Source: Rhodocollybia butyracea (Eukaryota > Basidiomycota > Agaricomycetes > Agaricales > Omphalotaceae). Taken from it: DNA of 64,000 nt. Below the pieces are notes generated by a model. The model was given only the letters and a program-made list of their open reading frames with translations. It was not told the origin of the DNA and did no database searches. Below are positions 1-11,226 of the stretch, in pieces (positions within the stretch are counted from its first letter, which is position 1; every line of letters starts with the position of its first letter). Location of the stretch: contig JADNRY010000007.1 in the NCBI GenBank assembly GCA_015501585.1, positions 1-64,000 on the forward strand, given 5' to 3'. A program made the position numbers and the translations under genes.

Positions 1-16
1 TCAACCAGATAAAATC

Positions 17-250
17 ATGGCTACTGAAGCTTCTACGAAATTGCTGAGGGGAATAATTACCGTATCTATACAATGGTTCATCGGCATTTTGTCGATAAGT
101 ATATTTGATTTTGTGCTTAGAGCTTTATGCAACCTGCCTGAGCAGTGGCTTGCCAACACGAAAATTCATGATAGTACACTGAGATTGGATCTGAAATTTC
201 TTGAGCAGGAGAGGAAGAAATATGCCAATAAGGGTTGCACTCAGAGATAG
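17..250 (+). CDS. Possible 77-residue hypothetical protein or 3' exon
   Basis: An open frame of 77 codons starts with ATG at 17 and ends at TAG 248-250. The predicted protein has one hydrophobic stretch (about residues 12-37, rich in I, F, L and V) that could be a membrane segment, followed by a charged tail (LKFLEQERKKYANKG). I do not recognise the family. It lies at the window edge, so it may equally be the last exon of a gene that starts to the left. No intron or upstream context can be judged. It may also be a chance open frame. Confidence 0.25.
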   Translation: MATEASTKLLRGIITVSIQWFIGILSISIFDFVLRALCNLPEQWLANTKIHDSTLRLDLKFLEQERKKYANKGCTQR

Positions 251-426
251 TTTGGGTTAAGTCACGCTAGTTAAGCCATGGGGTCAGTTTATGAGGAATG
301 GCTGAGTGCAGTGCTACAACCCCATTCCCTGCTGAGAATATGGCCCTTTCTCAAGAGCGTTGTTGTAACAGGAGCTGAACAAGGATTATGTTTTGACTTG
401 ACCTGACTCGGACTAGTCCTTTCGTT

Positions 427-774
427 TCAGATGATTCTGACCCCCGCAAAGGAAGAACTGTTGGCGTCTTGCCGAGATATTACTTGAATAATTCTGTCAT
501 TAAAAGTTGGGTTGATGAAATCTTGCTCATTCCATCGCCTGCTGTTGACTGGTACAAGTTTACTAGGCCCGAGATTTTTCCAGTAGTTTTCTATACTTAA
601 AGCATCGTCAGGTGGCAATTCCGGATCTCTGTAGATTAAGCAACTTTCCCGAGCCACTGGTTTGAGTACCGAAAGTACAAGTTGCAGCTTGCACAGCCGT
701 TTTTCTCCGAGCCTCGAAAGCGCTGGTCCTTGAAGCTGTAGATTGAGATTTCTTCCATGATATGGTTTTAACAC
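427..774 (-). CDS. Possible hypothetical protein, 115 codons
   Basis: This reverse-strand open frame has a tail of ordinary-looking composition (PDDALSIENYWKNLGPSKLV, then SRRWNEQDFINPTFNDRIIQ) without low complexity, which suggests that at least the 3' half is coding. The N-terminal half looks less protein-like, and an upstream exon in another frame (start near 740, motif SIYSFKDQRFRGS) could be joined to it instead. I do not recognise a family. It stands alone in a gene-poor stretch and could be a gene relic. Confidence 0.25.
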   Translation of the reverse strand: MLKPYHGRNLNLQLQGPALSRLGEKRLCKLQLVLSVLKPVARESCLIYRDPELPPDDALSIENYWKNLGPSKLVPVNSRRWNEQDFINPTFNDRIIQVISRQDANSSSFAGVRII

Positions 775-1477
775 AATGAATGTGCCTCGTATTCATGTAC
801 ACAAACCAAAGAAGCTACGCGTTCAGAGTTCACATACTTAGTCAGTGGAATAGAGGCTAGTACATGTTTAGACTCACTGGAATATATATCTACAGCAACG
901 CACTGGCAGTTAAAGACTTGATATCATCGTACTTGAACCGAGGGCTTGAGTAGATACTTGAGTCGAAGGGTAGCCGCAGTAAACACATTGCTTCTCCCAA
1001 TAGCAGAATTTAGGCGCAAAAGGACGGCAGAATAACCCAAAAAGGAGGAGGGAGACTTTTTTTAACCTGGGTGGGAGGTGAGAATCAACCGCTCAGAGAA
1101 TACGTGAGCCAAGATTTTCCGCAGGAGCTCGGAGGGAGAGGGAGCCTCGATCTTCGAACAAAACTAAAGTCAAGTAACTTTAGCGCAATATACTCGTCCC
1201 TTTGTTCCTAGACGCTGAGATCTTCGTCAATTCGAGATGCTAGTCTGAAATTTTTTTCGGGGGTCAAACAAGACCTCGGGAAGGGATCACGTGGAGGTCA
1301 CCTGTAAGGCCAAAAAAAATTGGCGAAAGAGCTCATTTATCAAGGGTTTTGCGGGAGAACGAGGCGTTCTATGAGAGGCGTTGCATTTAAACTATTACCT
1401 AGAGTCAGATTCGAGCTCATTTGAGCCCTAGAGAACAGTAACGATACAGAACGATATGAAAGTGCAACGAAAGTAAG

Positions 1478-1544
1478 GTCATGCTTTTCTTCCTAATTAG
1501 GCTGTAGGTCACGCTCTTCTTCCTAATTAGGAAGAAAAGCGTGA
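1478..1544. repeat. Palindrome with an adjacent partial copy
   Basis: Bases 1509-1544 form an almost perfect 36-base palindrome: 18 bases pair with the next 18 with a single mismatch, centred on CCTAATTAGG. A third copy of one arm (TCATGCTTTTCTTCCTAA) lies just upstream from 1479. The arrangement of one extra direct copy plus an inverted pair looks like a local rearrangement or the relic of a small inverted-repeat element. No terminator role is expected in a fungus. Confidence 0.7.
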
Positions 1545-1581
1545 TCTTAGTTGAGGTCCTATGTACACGGCGTGAAAACTA

Positions 1582-1634
1582 GCAGACTCTAACTATACCT
1601 CGACTTGTTAGTGTCAAGAGGTTTTAGAGTCTGC
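1582..1634. repeat. Inverted repeat, 11-base arms
   Basis: GCAGACTCTAA at 1582-1592 is the exact reverse complement of TTAGAGTCTGC at 1624-1634, with a 31-base loop. It sits 40 bp from the palindrome at 1509-1544. It could be the remains of a small transposable element or chance. Confidence 0.6.
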
Positions 1635-2149
1635 CTTCGGGAGACAATCGAGATGCAGTTTCAAGAGTTTTTAAGGTCAGATTCTAGTAGGCGCACTTTT
1701 CTCCCAAGGTGTGAAACGGCAAGCTCCACATAGATATTTAACGGTCAATAAATCTTGAACCAAACTTTACAGTTACGGCTGTGGTTACAGCCTGGTACAT
1801 TGCGATCTTACAGTCTTTGAGCTCGTTGGAGTCATAATGATCAAGAAGGGGCTTTGACCCGTGGGACTTCAAACAAAGAAGGCTATGGCAGCTTTGACTC
1901 GCTATCTCTTCTACCTACTCATACTTTGCTGTGCCATCTTACTATAAATCGCTCAAGGACGTCAAGATGCAGAATTAAATTCCCACAGTTTATCGAGCAG
2001 AGTATTTCGTTCATACATGTTAGTGGATCGTCCACGTCGCATTTTGCTCTAAACAGTTTCTTTCAGTACCACCATGATCCCTCGAATATACGACTGAACC
2101 TCATATCTTTTCTTCGCAAAGAATCAGACCTCTCATACAACACATAACG

Positions 2150-3352
2150 ATGTTCGGCGAGGACGAATCGGAAAGCCCTCGAGTCCCTAGCCCATGGGAC
2201 GAGCTTATTTCACTGCCACCCTCTCCTTACTCTCGAAACTCTCCTTCCCCAGACCCCTATGGTGGTCTCCAGGCGCTTCCTACGCTCCCGCCAGAGTCAG
2301 ACAGTGGATCTATCGAATACAAACTGCATCTTCTTCACCCTCCTGACTCTCCTCGCTTTACCCGTTTGGTAACTCAGTTGAAATGGAGACTCCTCGAAGG
2401 TGGCGGTCAGGCATTCTACGAACTCGGCGTTGCCGATAGTGGAGTGCTAATAGGTCTAAACAGAACAGAAATGGACGAAACTTTGCACGTATTGTCCCGG
2501 ATGGCGGAACAGTTGACGGCAAAAGTCGTTGTGGTTAAAGAGATCGAGGTTGTGGAAAAACTGGAGATTTCCATCTCCTCTGTTTTCAAACCTCGTCCTA
2601 CTGCTAGCTGGAGAAATAGCTTGACCGATTCCAACTCGAAAGATTCGAAAAAGAGAGAGAAGACGTACAAAACCAAACTGAAACAACAGTCCGGTTCGAC
2701 TACTGTTACAGACGCCCCAGTATCTTCCGCTCAATATCCCAAATCGTGCGGCGGGAAAACTCACAGCAACCATCCTACTCATTCTATCCATACAAGCCAT
2801 AGATCTAGCAGGAGGCGAAATGAAGGCCGTAGGCAAGCTCGGGACCGACGCCGTGCGGAAAGAACCGAGAAGCGCAACTTGGCGTTAGTGGAAGCAATGG
2901 AGATGGACGGCACCGCGAAAACCCTCGTATCTGCTTTTGAGGCTTTACATGTTGCTGTGGACGAGCCTTGTGAGCTTCCTGGGTTGAAAATTCCCTCCAA
3001 CGACGACTCTGTCATCCCTCCCATCTCTACCACTATCACAACGACGATAACATCTGGACCAGGAGATCTCGCATTTGAAGGTTCTTCCCGTCCTATCGCC
3101 GCAGGCTCCCTTACGTCTATCTTGAACCCGGACTTAACATTGGAAGCGGACGGGAATCTGCGAGATGGGCGGAGTAGGAACTGCACGACGGGAAATGAAG
3201 GTGTCGAGTGTATCGATGATATCGATCATTCCGACCACAAGCGATTCATAGTGGAAGCTCTCGTCATCCGGGAGCTGTCTTCTGAGGAGGCGTTCCTTGA
3301 TTTTGGTTTTATGGACGGAAAAGCAGAAGGAGAGGGCGACGGGTACCGTTAA
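2150..3352 (+). CDS. Stand-alone GTPBP1/2-type N-terminal domain protein, no GTPase domain
   Basis: This single-exon gene encodes 400 residues. Residues about 53-132 match the domain that precedes the GTPase in the GTPBP1/GTPBP2 family: IEYKLHLL, then LVTQLKWRLLEGGGQAFYEL, GVADSGVLIGL and LHVLSRMAEQLTAKVVVV. A low-complexity, strongly basic insertion follows (about 155-250, including RRRNEGRRQARDRRRAERTE). The C-terminus (EALVIRELSSEEAFLDFGFM) resembles the strand that in GTPBP1 runs directly into the P-loop (pattern AEVLVR..PD.QQFLDLRV). The protein stops there, so no P-loop, switch or other G motif is present. In animals the family is linked to mRNA turnover and ribosome rescue; what the isolated domain does is unknown. 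The start is the first ATG of the frame. No intron is apparent. Confidence 0.8.
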   Translation: MFGEDESESPRVPSPWDELISLPPSPYSRNSPSPDPYGGLQALPTLPPESDSGSIEYKLHLLHPPDSPRFTRLVTQLKWRLLEGGGQAFYELGVADSGVLIGLNRTEMDETLHVLSRMAEQLTAKVVVVKEIEVVEKLEISISSVFKPRPTASWRNSLTDSNSKDSKKREKTYKTKLKQQSGSTTVTDAPVSSAQYPKSCGGKTHSNHPTHSIHTSHRSSRRRNEGRRQARDRRRAERTEKRNLALVEAMEMDGTAKTLVSAFEALHVAVDEPCELPGLKIPSNDDSVIPPISTTITTTITSGPGDLAFEGSSRPIAAGSLTSILNPDLTLEADGNLRDGRSRNCTTGNEGVECIDDIDHSDHKRFIVEALVIRELSSEEAFLDFGFMDGKAEGEGDGYR

Positions 3353-4283
3353 AGGTAATATAGGACTTTGCTGTATTGATTTTTTTTCAAGATTTGATAA
3401 CCTACCACCCACTCTTTACTTATTTGTACCCTGTAGATTTGTCCACGGTACTTCTGGCGGTGTTTCGAATACCATGTATATATGTATAATCTTTCATCGG
3501 TGAGGATCCTTTGTATGTAGGTTGTAGCTGTAGTGTTTTTTTACATTTTTATTCTTATCGTAATCCCCTTTCTTTTTCTATCCTAATCTACTTTCTTGCG
3601 TTCTACATCCAGAGGCCACTCATTGGCAATCAAAGTCACTGGACACCTTGAAGAGAACATGACAACCCGTTCTGCTGGTAGTGCTCCTATCATCTGGCGC
3701 TCTCAATACATGACGACCGAAGGTAGTTATACAGAATCCGCTACACTTGCCCCTTAACCGTCAACAGTTTGCGGTCGCTTCTTTCTTGAAGAGTATCCGT
3801 AGACTTAATAATTTGTGACGTCGTAGTGCAAATTAATATAAGTCTAGAGGTATCCTTTCCGATGGTATTCCTTCCAGTTTTCCAGTGTTTTTGCGCTCTT
3901 TCAAACTGCTCTTATCGGTAACTCTGGTGCTGCTCTATATATACCTCTCTTGAGTGAATGTTAGGGTACCGCAAAAGCAGTGGAAGGCCGCTCAAATGCT
4001 CCAACTTAAGCCCCGGCACAGAAACTCTTTACGACGAGCAATTCTTTTCGGTACGGAGGCTCTACTATAGTAGTAAGTTGCAACTTTGGTCACTTGCAGA
4101 ACCAGGGCTTTAGGCATGATATTCGAAGGCTTGCAAATATAATTTGAGGTCAAAGCGTGCGTTATCAGACAAATCTGGAATTGATGCCGCGGAGCTAGAA
4201 TCGGCGGGGATTCACTGATTAACGTACGCGCGAGTCATTACCGAAAACGAGTTGATTTATAATACATCAAGATTTCTTCAAAT
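3353..4283. other. Convergent intergenic region
   Basis: This lies between the 3' ends of two convergent genes. It is rich in T and contains likely 3' untranslated sequence and polyadenylation signals of both. I see no gene, repeat or RNA. Confidence 0.5.
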
Positions 4284-5926
4284 TTACACAGCATCTCTAA
4301 TCGCCCACGTACCAAAATCCCGCACCAGTAAACCCATCGTGTCCCGTCTCCAGGCTAACCCTGCTGCCCGTTTATGTGCTTCCAACAAAGCACCCTTTGC
4401 AAGATCATAGTCCGCCTTGAGCTGCTCTATCAGCATAGTGTGATCGCGGTGTCGGCTACTAGTACTACGTCTGCTGTGACGTCCATCCTCCACGCTGTGT
4501 TCAGCAGATTGTATCTGCGCCATTGCCTCACGTTCACTCTGGAGCTGGATCTGTAGCTGTTTAGCATGAGCATGAGCGAGCCGAAGCCGTAGGTAGGCAT
4601 TCAATCTCTGTGTTACAACAGGGTCAGTACATAATAAGCGAGAATACCTAGAAATTTGCACTCACTTCAAACCGATTGATCCACTGGTCAAACGCATCCT
4701 GCCATCCCAAAAGTCTCTCGGTAAATGTCGCTTTGTGTATTTTTCGAGGCCGGTTGATGTGGTCGAAAAAGGTTCTCATCCGTCTATAGTGAAATGAGTT
4801 TTTGGAATTGCGGAGAATCGTGAACAGCACTCACGTCGTGAATCTGCGCAGCTTCCTTTCAAACGCTTCATGAAATTCTCGACATATGTCCGATCCTCTT
4901 TCACCTTCGGGTAGCTCCTGTTGCTCTTCTTCATCTGGACAAGCGCATCCCGGCCGCAGAGTAATACAGCTCCAGAGATGCCGTAAGGTGGTCTCCATTG
5001 ATGCAGAAGCCTCCTCCTCTCGTCCTAATCGCAGTCTAGCCAATCTACCACTGGAAGACACTTGAGGAGTCTGCTCAAGTATGTCAAGGAACATGTGGTG
5101 GTTGAGACCGGCCAATGACTCACCGGAATCAATCGAACGACAATTTCTATACAGCTTTCCATGATAGGACGAAGCTCCTCCATTAGAGCTCTTGCAGACT
5201 CATCGTAGGTGTGATAATGGGGAGCCACCAATTCCAAATCAGGGTCCAATTCCGAATCTGAATCCGGCTCAGAAGTGACACTTGGAAGTCTTGGCTTGAA
5301 AAAAGCCCTACATAGCGAATGGGGTTAGCATAATCTCAACCCAATGAAACAAGACATACCAGGCGGCTCTGACTTTTTGCGAACCCCATAAGGGAACGCG
5401 AGCGAAAAAGGGGTGCCTCTACTGGAGGAGGGGTAGTACTACTAGCTCGAGATGGGACTCCTGGACCAAAGTCCACACCGGAGTCATGTAGATCCTCGAC
5501 AGGAACACCAATGGTTTCTTGAAGAGGCCTAGCCATAGGAACAGGCAGAGAATTTGAAGGATTGGGAATAAGAATTGGTGGAGGGCTTTCGCTCATCACA
5601 GGAGGTGGAGACGAAGTACCAGGACCAGAGAAAGGAGATTGGAAAGACATGTAGTTCGTGGAAGGCATCGGGTAATAGGCGGGCTGAGCGCTTGTAGAAG
5701 CAAAAGCGTTAGGATTCTGGTTCGTCTGCATTCTTGAGCTTGAAGGATCAACTTTCGGCAGTTGATAGGTGTTAACATACGGAGAAGTTCCTGCCGTGCT
5801 ACTGGAGCCAGAGGATGAAGAGCTCGCGGTTGTTGTGCTTCGAGCACGTGGAGGGTTTCGTGTTCTGTAGGCCGGAGGATTTGTATTATCATCACCTCCA
5901 TTATAGCGAGGAGTAAACTCGTCCAT
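4284..5926 (-). CDS. Conserved disordered/helical protein of unknown function
   Basis: Five exons can be joined on the reverse strand. Exon 1 (5926 to about 5360) is a proline/serine-rich disordered leader. The following exons, with introns near 5295-5359, 5083-5135, 4780-4830 and 4610-4667, encode a helical region: LDPDLELVAPHYHTYDESAR, TTLRHLWSCITLRPGCACPD, TFTERLLGWQDAFDQWINRF, and a C-terminal coiled coil (LAHAHAKQLQIQLQSEREAM). All introns are about 50-65 bases with GT..AG ends, and the frame is kept across them, which supports a real gene of roughly 470 residues. I do not recognise a named family. The CxC and DEEEQQE elements suggest an acidic loop in the middle. The start is the first ATG before the disordered leader. 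Confidence 0.7.
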
Positions 5927-6012
5927 CGTTGTTGTCGTGGTTGGAGTTCAAGAACGTGATGAACTTTTACGTTACTTCGCATCAATTCGTGTGATATGTA
6001 CCTTGACGCGAT

Positions 6013-7176
6013 TCAAGGACGCGAATATTTAAACCCCAGATATACAGCTATAGACAAAATGCTAGTGAAAAATATAGGACTCAGTCTAAAGTCAAGACGT
6101 GATTTTCCATTGACAAGGAAGTTCTTTCGGATTTTCGCTATATCCTCCCCATTCAAGTTCAAGTGAGTTTTAAAGTATCCTTCGGCTCCGTCGTACTTCG
6201 TTTGAATCAATTGCAGAACTGCAGTCATAGTTTCGGGCCTGCAGGAACCAGTTTCAGACTGACGGTCCTTATCGCACAGTATATATTTGACGTACTTTGA
6301 TGACCCCATATTCTGCATTCCTTTCCAGTTTTCCCTATAGACGGCCACCTTCTCCATTTTGCGAGTAAGCATAGGTAAGGCGGGCTCAAGCCCGATCGTT
6401 GTAAGAGCGTATTCGTCCACGATATGTCGGTCCTCCACGCCCAGAATCTACATATCTATGATGCGGTTGCGATGCGGGAAGGGAAGGTTATAAACGCACC
6501 AACAAGAGAAGAGTAGTAAATATTCCCGTCCTATCCTTCCCGGCTGGCGATTTTTGAATTGAGCAATGAAGAAACTCATACAAGATTGACGGGCGCACCA
6601 GTGCAATGTACAAGACAGGGTTCTTCCGGGTGGTCCCTCAAATGTAAGAACACCGTCTTGAATGCATCTTTCCCCGTTTCCAGAATCTCTTCGTAGAGCG
6701 ATAAAAATGCCTGGATAAAGTGTCAGAAATCTCGAATGTGTCCCATCAATGATTAGTCGTTCACTTCAAGTTCGTTCTCCTCCCAATGTTTCAGCCTACA
6801 TGCCCCGTGAGCTCAAGCAACGTAGTTGGGAATATACTACTCACCGCATAGCTACGCTAACAGGATCGAAGGCCCTCTGTATTCCAGCAGGCGTGCGAAT
6901 CATCTTGACACCTTCTATCGGAGGCGTCGAAGAGTCGAAATCTTTGATTTCAGCATCCGCCCGAAAATCAAAAACAATATGGACCCCTAGCTCCGAGAAT
7001 TGCTTCCTGCCTCTCTCAGTGATACTGGAAACATCCCCGGAGCGGTATATGATGTTGGGTTTAACAGCGCGGCCAGCTGTAGTGGTATATCTTCCTACTG
7101 ATCGAATGTTAACAACACCTTCAACGTCGACGAAAGGAGGACAAGGAAGAGGATGTTGCATAGTACTGGTAGTCAT
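6013..7176 (-). CDS. Protein tyrosine/serine phosphatase, IphP/Y_phosphatase3 type
   Basis: Exon 1 carries the N-terminal signature of this family: FVDVEGVVNIRSVG, KPNIIYRSGDVSSITERG and IVFDFRADAEIKDF. After an intron (about 6714-6835) comes AFLSLYEEILETG and the active-site loop. The loop is split by a second intron: ...EEPCLVHCT is joined to AGKDRTGIFTTLL, rebuilding the catalytic HCxxGKDRTG (Cys nucleophile, Arg phosphate-binder). A third intron precedes ILGVEDRHIVDEYALTTIGL. The C-terminal tail (LSPIFFTSILSIAVYLGFKY) is hydrophobic and could be a membrane anchor, which is unusual for the family. The enzyme should remove phosphate from phosphotyrosine or related substrates; the physiological target is unknown. 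The length, near 320 residues, fits the family. Confidence 0.9.
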
Positions 7177-7623
7177 GGAGGGGGAAATGATACACCAAGT
7201 GCGGATGAGACGGTATTTATATTTTATCGAAACAATATAAAAACAATAAGTTGATCTTCTGTTGATCTCCAGATGCCCATATGAACCTGAACGTGCGCCA
7301 CGTCATGGTCAAGGCCAAAGCTGGGTATAGCGTCGATCCTTGCGATACAAAATGATCTGTCGTAATATCCTGAAATCCTTTAAGCTCTAGCGTTCGAGGT
7401 GAGAAGATAAGAATAACGGGGACATAGCGGGGACAAGACGCAGACCCCAAAAGGAGCAATATGTACGGTAACTAGCGGAAAGATGGTGGCCCTGCAGCGA
7501 CATCTGAATATCATGCTCTTGGCTATGTCGATTGCCTCAGCTAAGTGTAATTCTAGGCGAATGTTTCCTAATTCCCGAAATAAACAATAATACGAATGAG
7601 ACAGCAGTGCCTTGATCTATGAA
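7177..7623. other. Intergenic, upstream of the phosphatase
   Basis: This contains the phosphatase promoter and the 3' flank of the K+ channel gene. An AT-rich stretch (TATTTATATTTTAT) lies 40-55 bp upstream of the phosphatase start codon. An 80-codon reverse open frame here has no protein-like character. Nothing else is seen. Confidence 0.4.
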
Positions 7624-9219
7624 TCACGTCGCTCTTTGCTTCCCCTTCGACTTCGATTCTAAAACATTGACAAGTTTCTCGATCATTTTCCCCTGGGCTT
7701 CTACAGTTGTACGTAGATCTGATATCTGCCTGCTCAACTCCGACTGATTTTGAGCGAGTTTAAGATTTGAAAGGTCTTTGTTGGAGCGGATAGGCGCACG
7801 GACTGGTGCACTACGTACCCCGATGGGAGAATCCAAATCATGGTCGCTTTCGTGTTGTTGCTGTAGATGGTGTAAGAAGAGGAACACAGAAGGTTAGAGG
7901 TTAGAGCAGACCTGAGACGTCATTTTTTCCCAAACTATACTGAACTCTCGTCCAAGCACAAAACTTGGTAACGCAATAAGCAGGAGACCAAATACTAGGA
8001 GTGGAAGAGTGACCAAGCGGCCTAGAAAGGAACGGGGAGTGATTTCTCCGTACCCAACCGTCGTGATAGCTGCGTAGATTAAATATCTTTTATGGTAGCA
8101 CCGTACACAGCGGACACTTACTGACGAGCACAAACCTGTTCATGATATCAATAAGGTGATAGCCTAGCCTCTGAAACAACACAACTCACCAAGCTGCGGC
8201 GGGAATTGACTGACAGATAAATGAGTAAAAAAGTGATGACAAGGAAATGTCCACGTACTGCAAATTGAGTGGGATCGCCATCAGTGTTTATGAAAGTTTC
8301 CAGTGTAGTGTCCCAGGTACCCCGCTCGGCAAAGTACCTAAGTTGGCGTTAGCTCATGCGAAAGAACGGAAATAGTTAGACGCACAGAAGAGTGCTGAAT
8401 ATAGTTAAGACCATGACTACGAAGAATGATATAGCTAAGAGCGCATGCTGTGATCTTCGGACTGAAAGATACATGACTTCGATGGTGCTTAGAGTACGAA
8501 TGAGTGACAATCGTACAAGCACAGTGAGGATCTCACAGCAGGATAGTATGATTATATCTGAAAGGTCGGAATACCCGAAGTAACCTAAACATTCGGAGGA
8601 TAGAGAATCGGAAGAATACGGCCTGAAGCACGGATCGTTAGCCCAAGCGTCGATGATTGAATAGACGAAACGGACTGTATCTTGGTGCATTATGACCTCG
8701 ATATAATAAGGAAGAACTGAGAGCAAATCTATTACGCCGTAGAACGCTGACAAGACCGTAAGTAACGCGAAATCATAAAGGATATCGTAACACACATATA
8801 ACCCATTTCAGCAAGCTTGACCATGATGAGCTCCAGGCCGCACACCGAGCCAAATACTCTACTGTGAATAACACCACCAAGGTAGTCTCGAAGCCAAACC
8901 AAATTTGAGGACTGATGGAATGAAATGCGGGTACGGTTTCCAGAACGGTGACTACGGCGGAAACCAGAATAAAAAATGTCATGAGGAAGTGGATAAGAAA
9001 GGCGCCAGTGGAAGAGTTGGGCAGCTCAAGGAGAGCATAGAGATCGCGTTTCCAAAGCGGGTGTATGTTGTCAAACTCTAACTGATCATTGTTCTCGTTA
9101 TGAGCAAACAGCTCGGTGATTTCATGAGGTGGTGGAGATAGCCGTGAATCTTCTGTGAAGAACAGTGAATGATTCGGTAGGTGCGTTCTTAATCGAGGTA
9201 ATTCAATGCTCGCAGGCAT
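7624..9219 (-). CDS. Voltage-gated potassium channel, Kv (Shaker) architecture
   Basis: This is a six-transmembrane channel with a pore loop. S1 is near FLIHFLMTFFILVSAVVTVL and S2 near IWFGFETTLVVLFTVEYLAR. The S2-S3 joint spans a 49-base intron, giving KWVISFYGVIDLLSVLPYY. S4, rebuilt across two introns, reads FFRFSILRMFRLLRVFRPFR, with arginine at every third position. S5 contains LLAISFFVVMVLTIFSTLL. The pore joins SIPAAAWFVLVTITTVGYGE, so the selectivity filter TVGYG is intact although two introns interrupt it. S6 is VTLPLLVFGLLLIALPSFVL. The C-terminus is a coiled coil (LSRQISDLRTTVEAQGKMIE), a likely tetramerisation element. There is no N-terminal T1 domain. I took the ATG at 9219; an in-frame ATG at 9375 would leave only 44 bp to the upstream gene. 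It probably sits in the plasma membrane and sets membrane potential. Confidence 0.9.
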
Positions 9220-9419
9220 CGAAAATGGTGGTGACAAGCAGAGCGGCAGGGCGCCGGCAGATACGATCACATGATTTGCCGGTATTATGGGCGGCCCAGC
9301 CAGGACGAAGAATACATGAGAATACTGAGCACTCGTTTGCAAGGCGAAGGCTATTCGCTCAACAAGACAATACATATTTTGCTAGCCTTTCGAGTGATTT
9401 ATCTCTATGTTATTATCTT

Positions 9420-11106
<1,687 letters not shown>

Positions 11107-11226
11107 GGAGGGAAGAGGTCAAGGGGGCTTCTCAACATCTTGCGCAATCGGCAAATATTATAGGCTAATTGCGGGCCAATGGTTTTGAAGCCTCTGATGA
11201 TGTCATCTCTCACACTCGTTTCCCCA
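11107..11226. promoter_or_regulatory. Probable shared promoter of reductase and fructosamine kinase
   Basis: This short segment separates two divergent start codons, so both genes must start transcription within it or inside each other. Its length depends on the kinase start chosen: 72 bp if that is 11179, 120 bp if 11227. No clear TATA element is visible. Confidence 0.4.

Larger units (their letters stand above)
775..2149. other. Gene-poor stretch with two hairpins
   Basis: I see no convincing gene here. The stretch contains the two inverted repeats listed separately (1478-1544 and 1582-1634). An open frame of 97 codons ends three bases before the next start codon; it has no recognisable protein character and is probably 5' leader sequence of the gene at 2150. 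Confidence 0.5.

Noticed and set aside
1854..2147. 97-codon forward open frame ending three bases before the GTPBP-like start
   Set aside because: No protein-like features; composition fits 5' leader sequence. An upstream-frame regulatory role cannot be shown from sequence alone.
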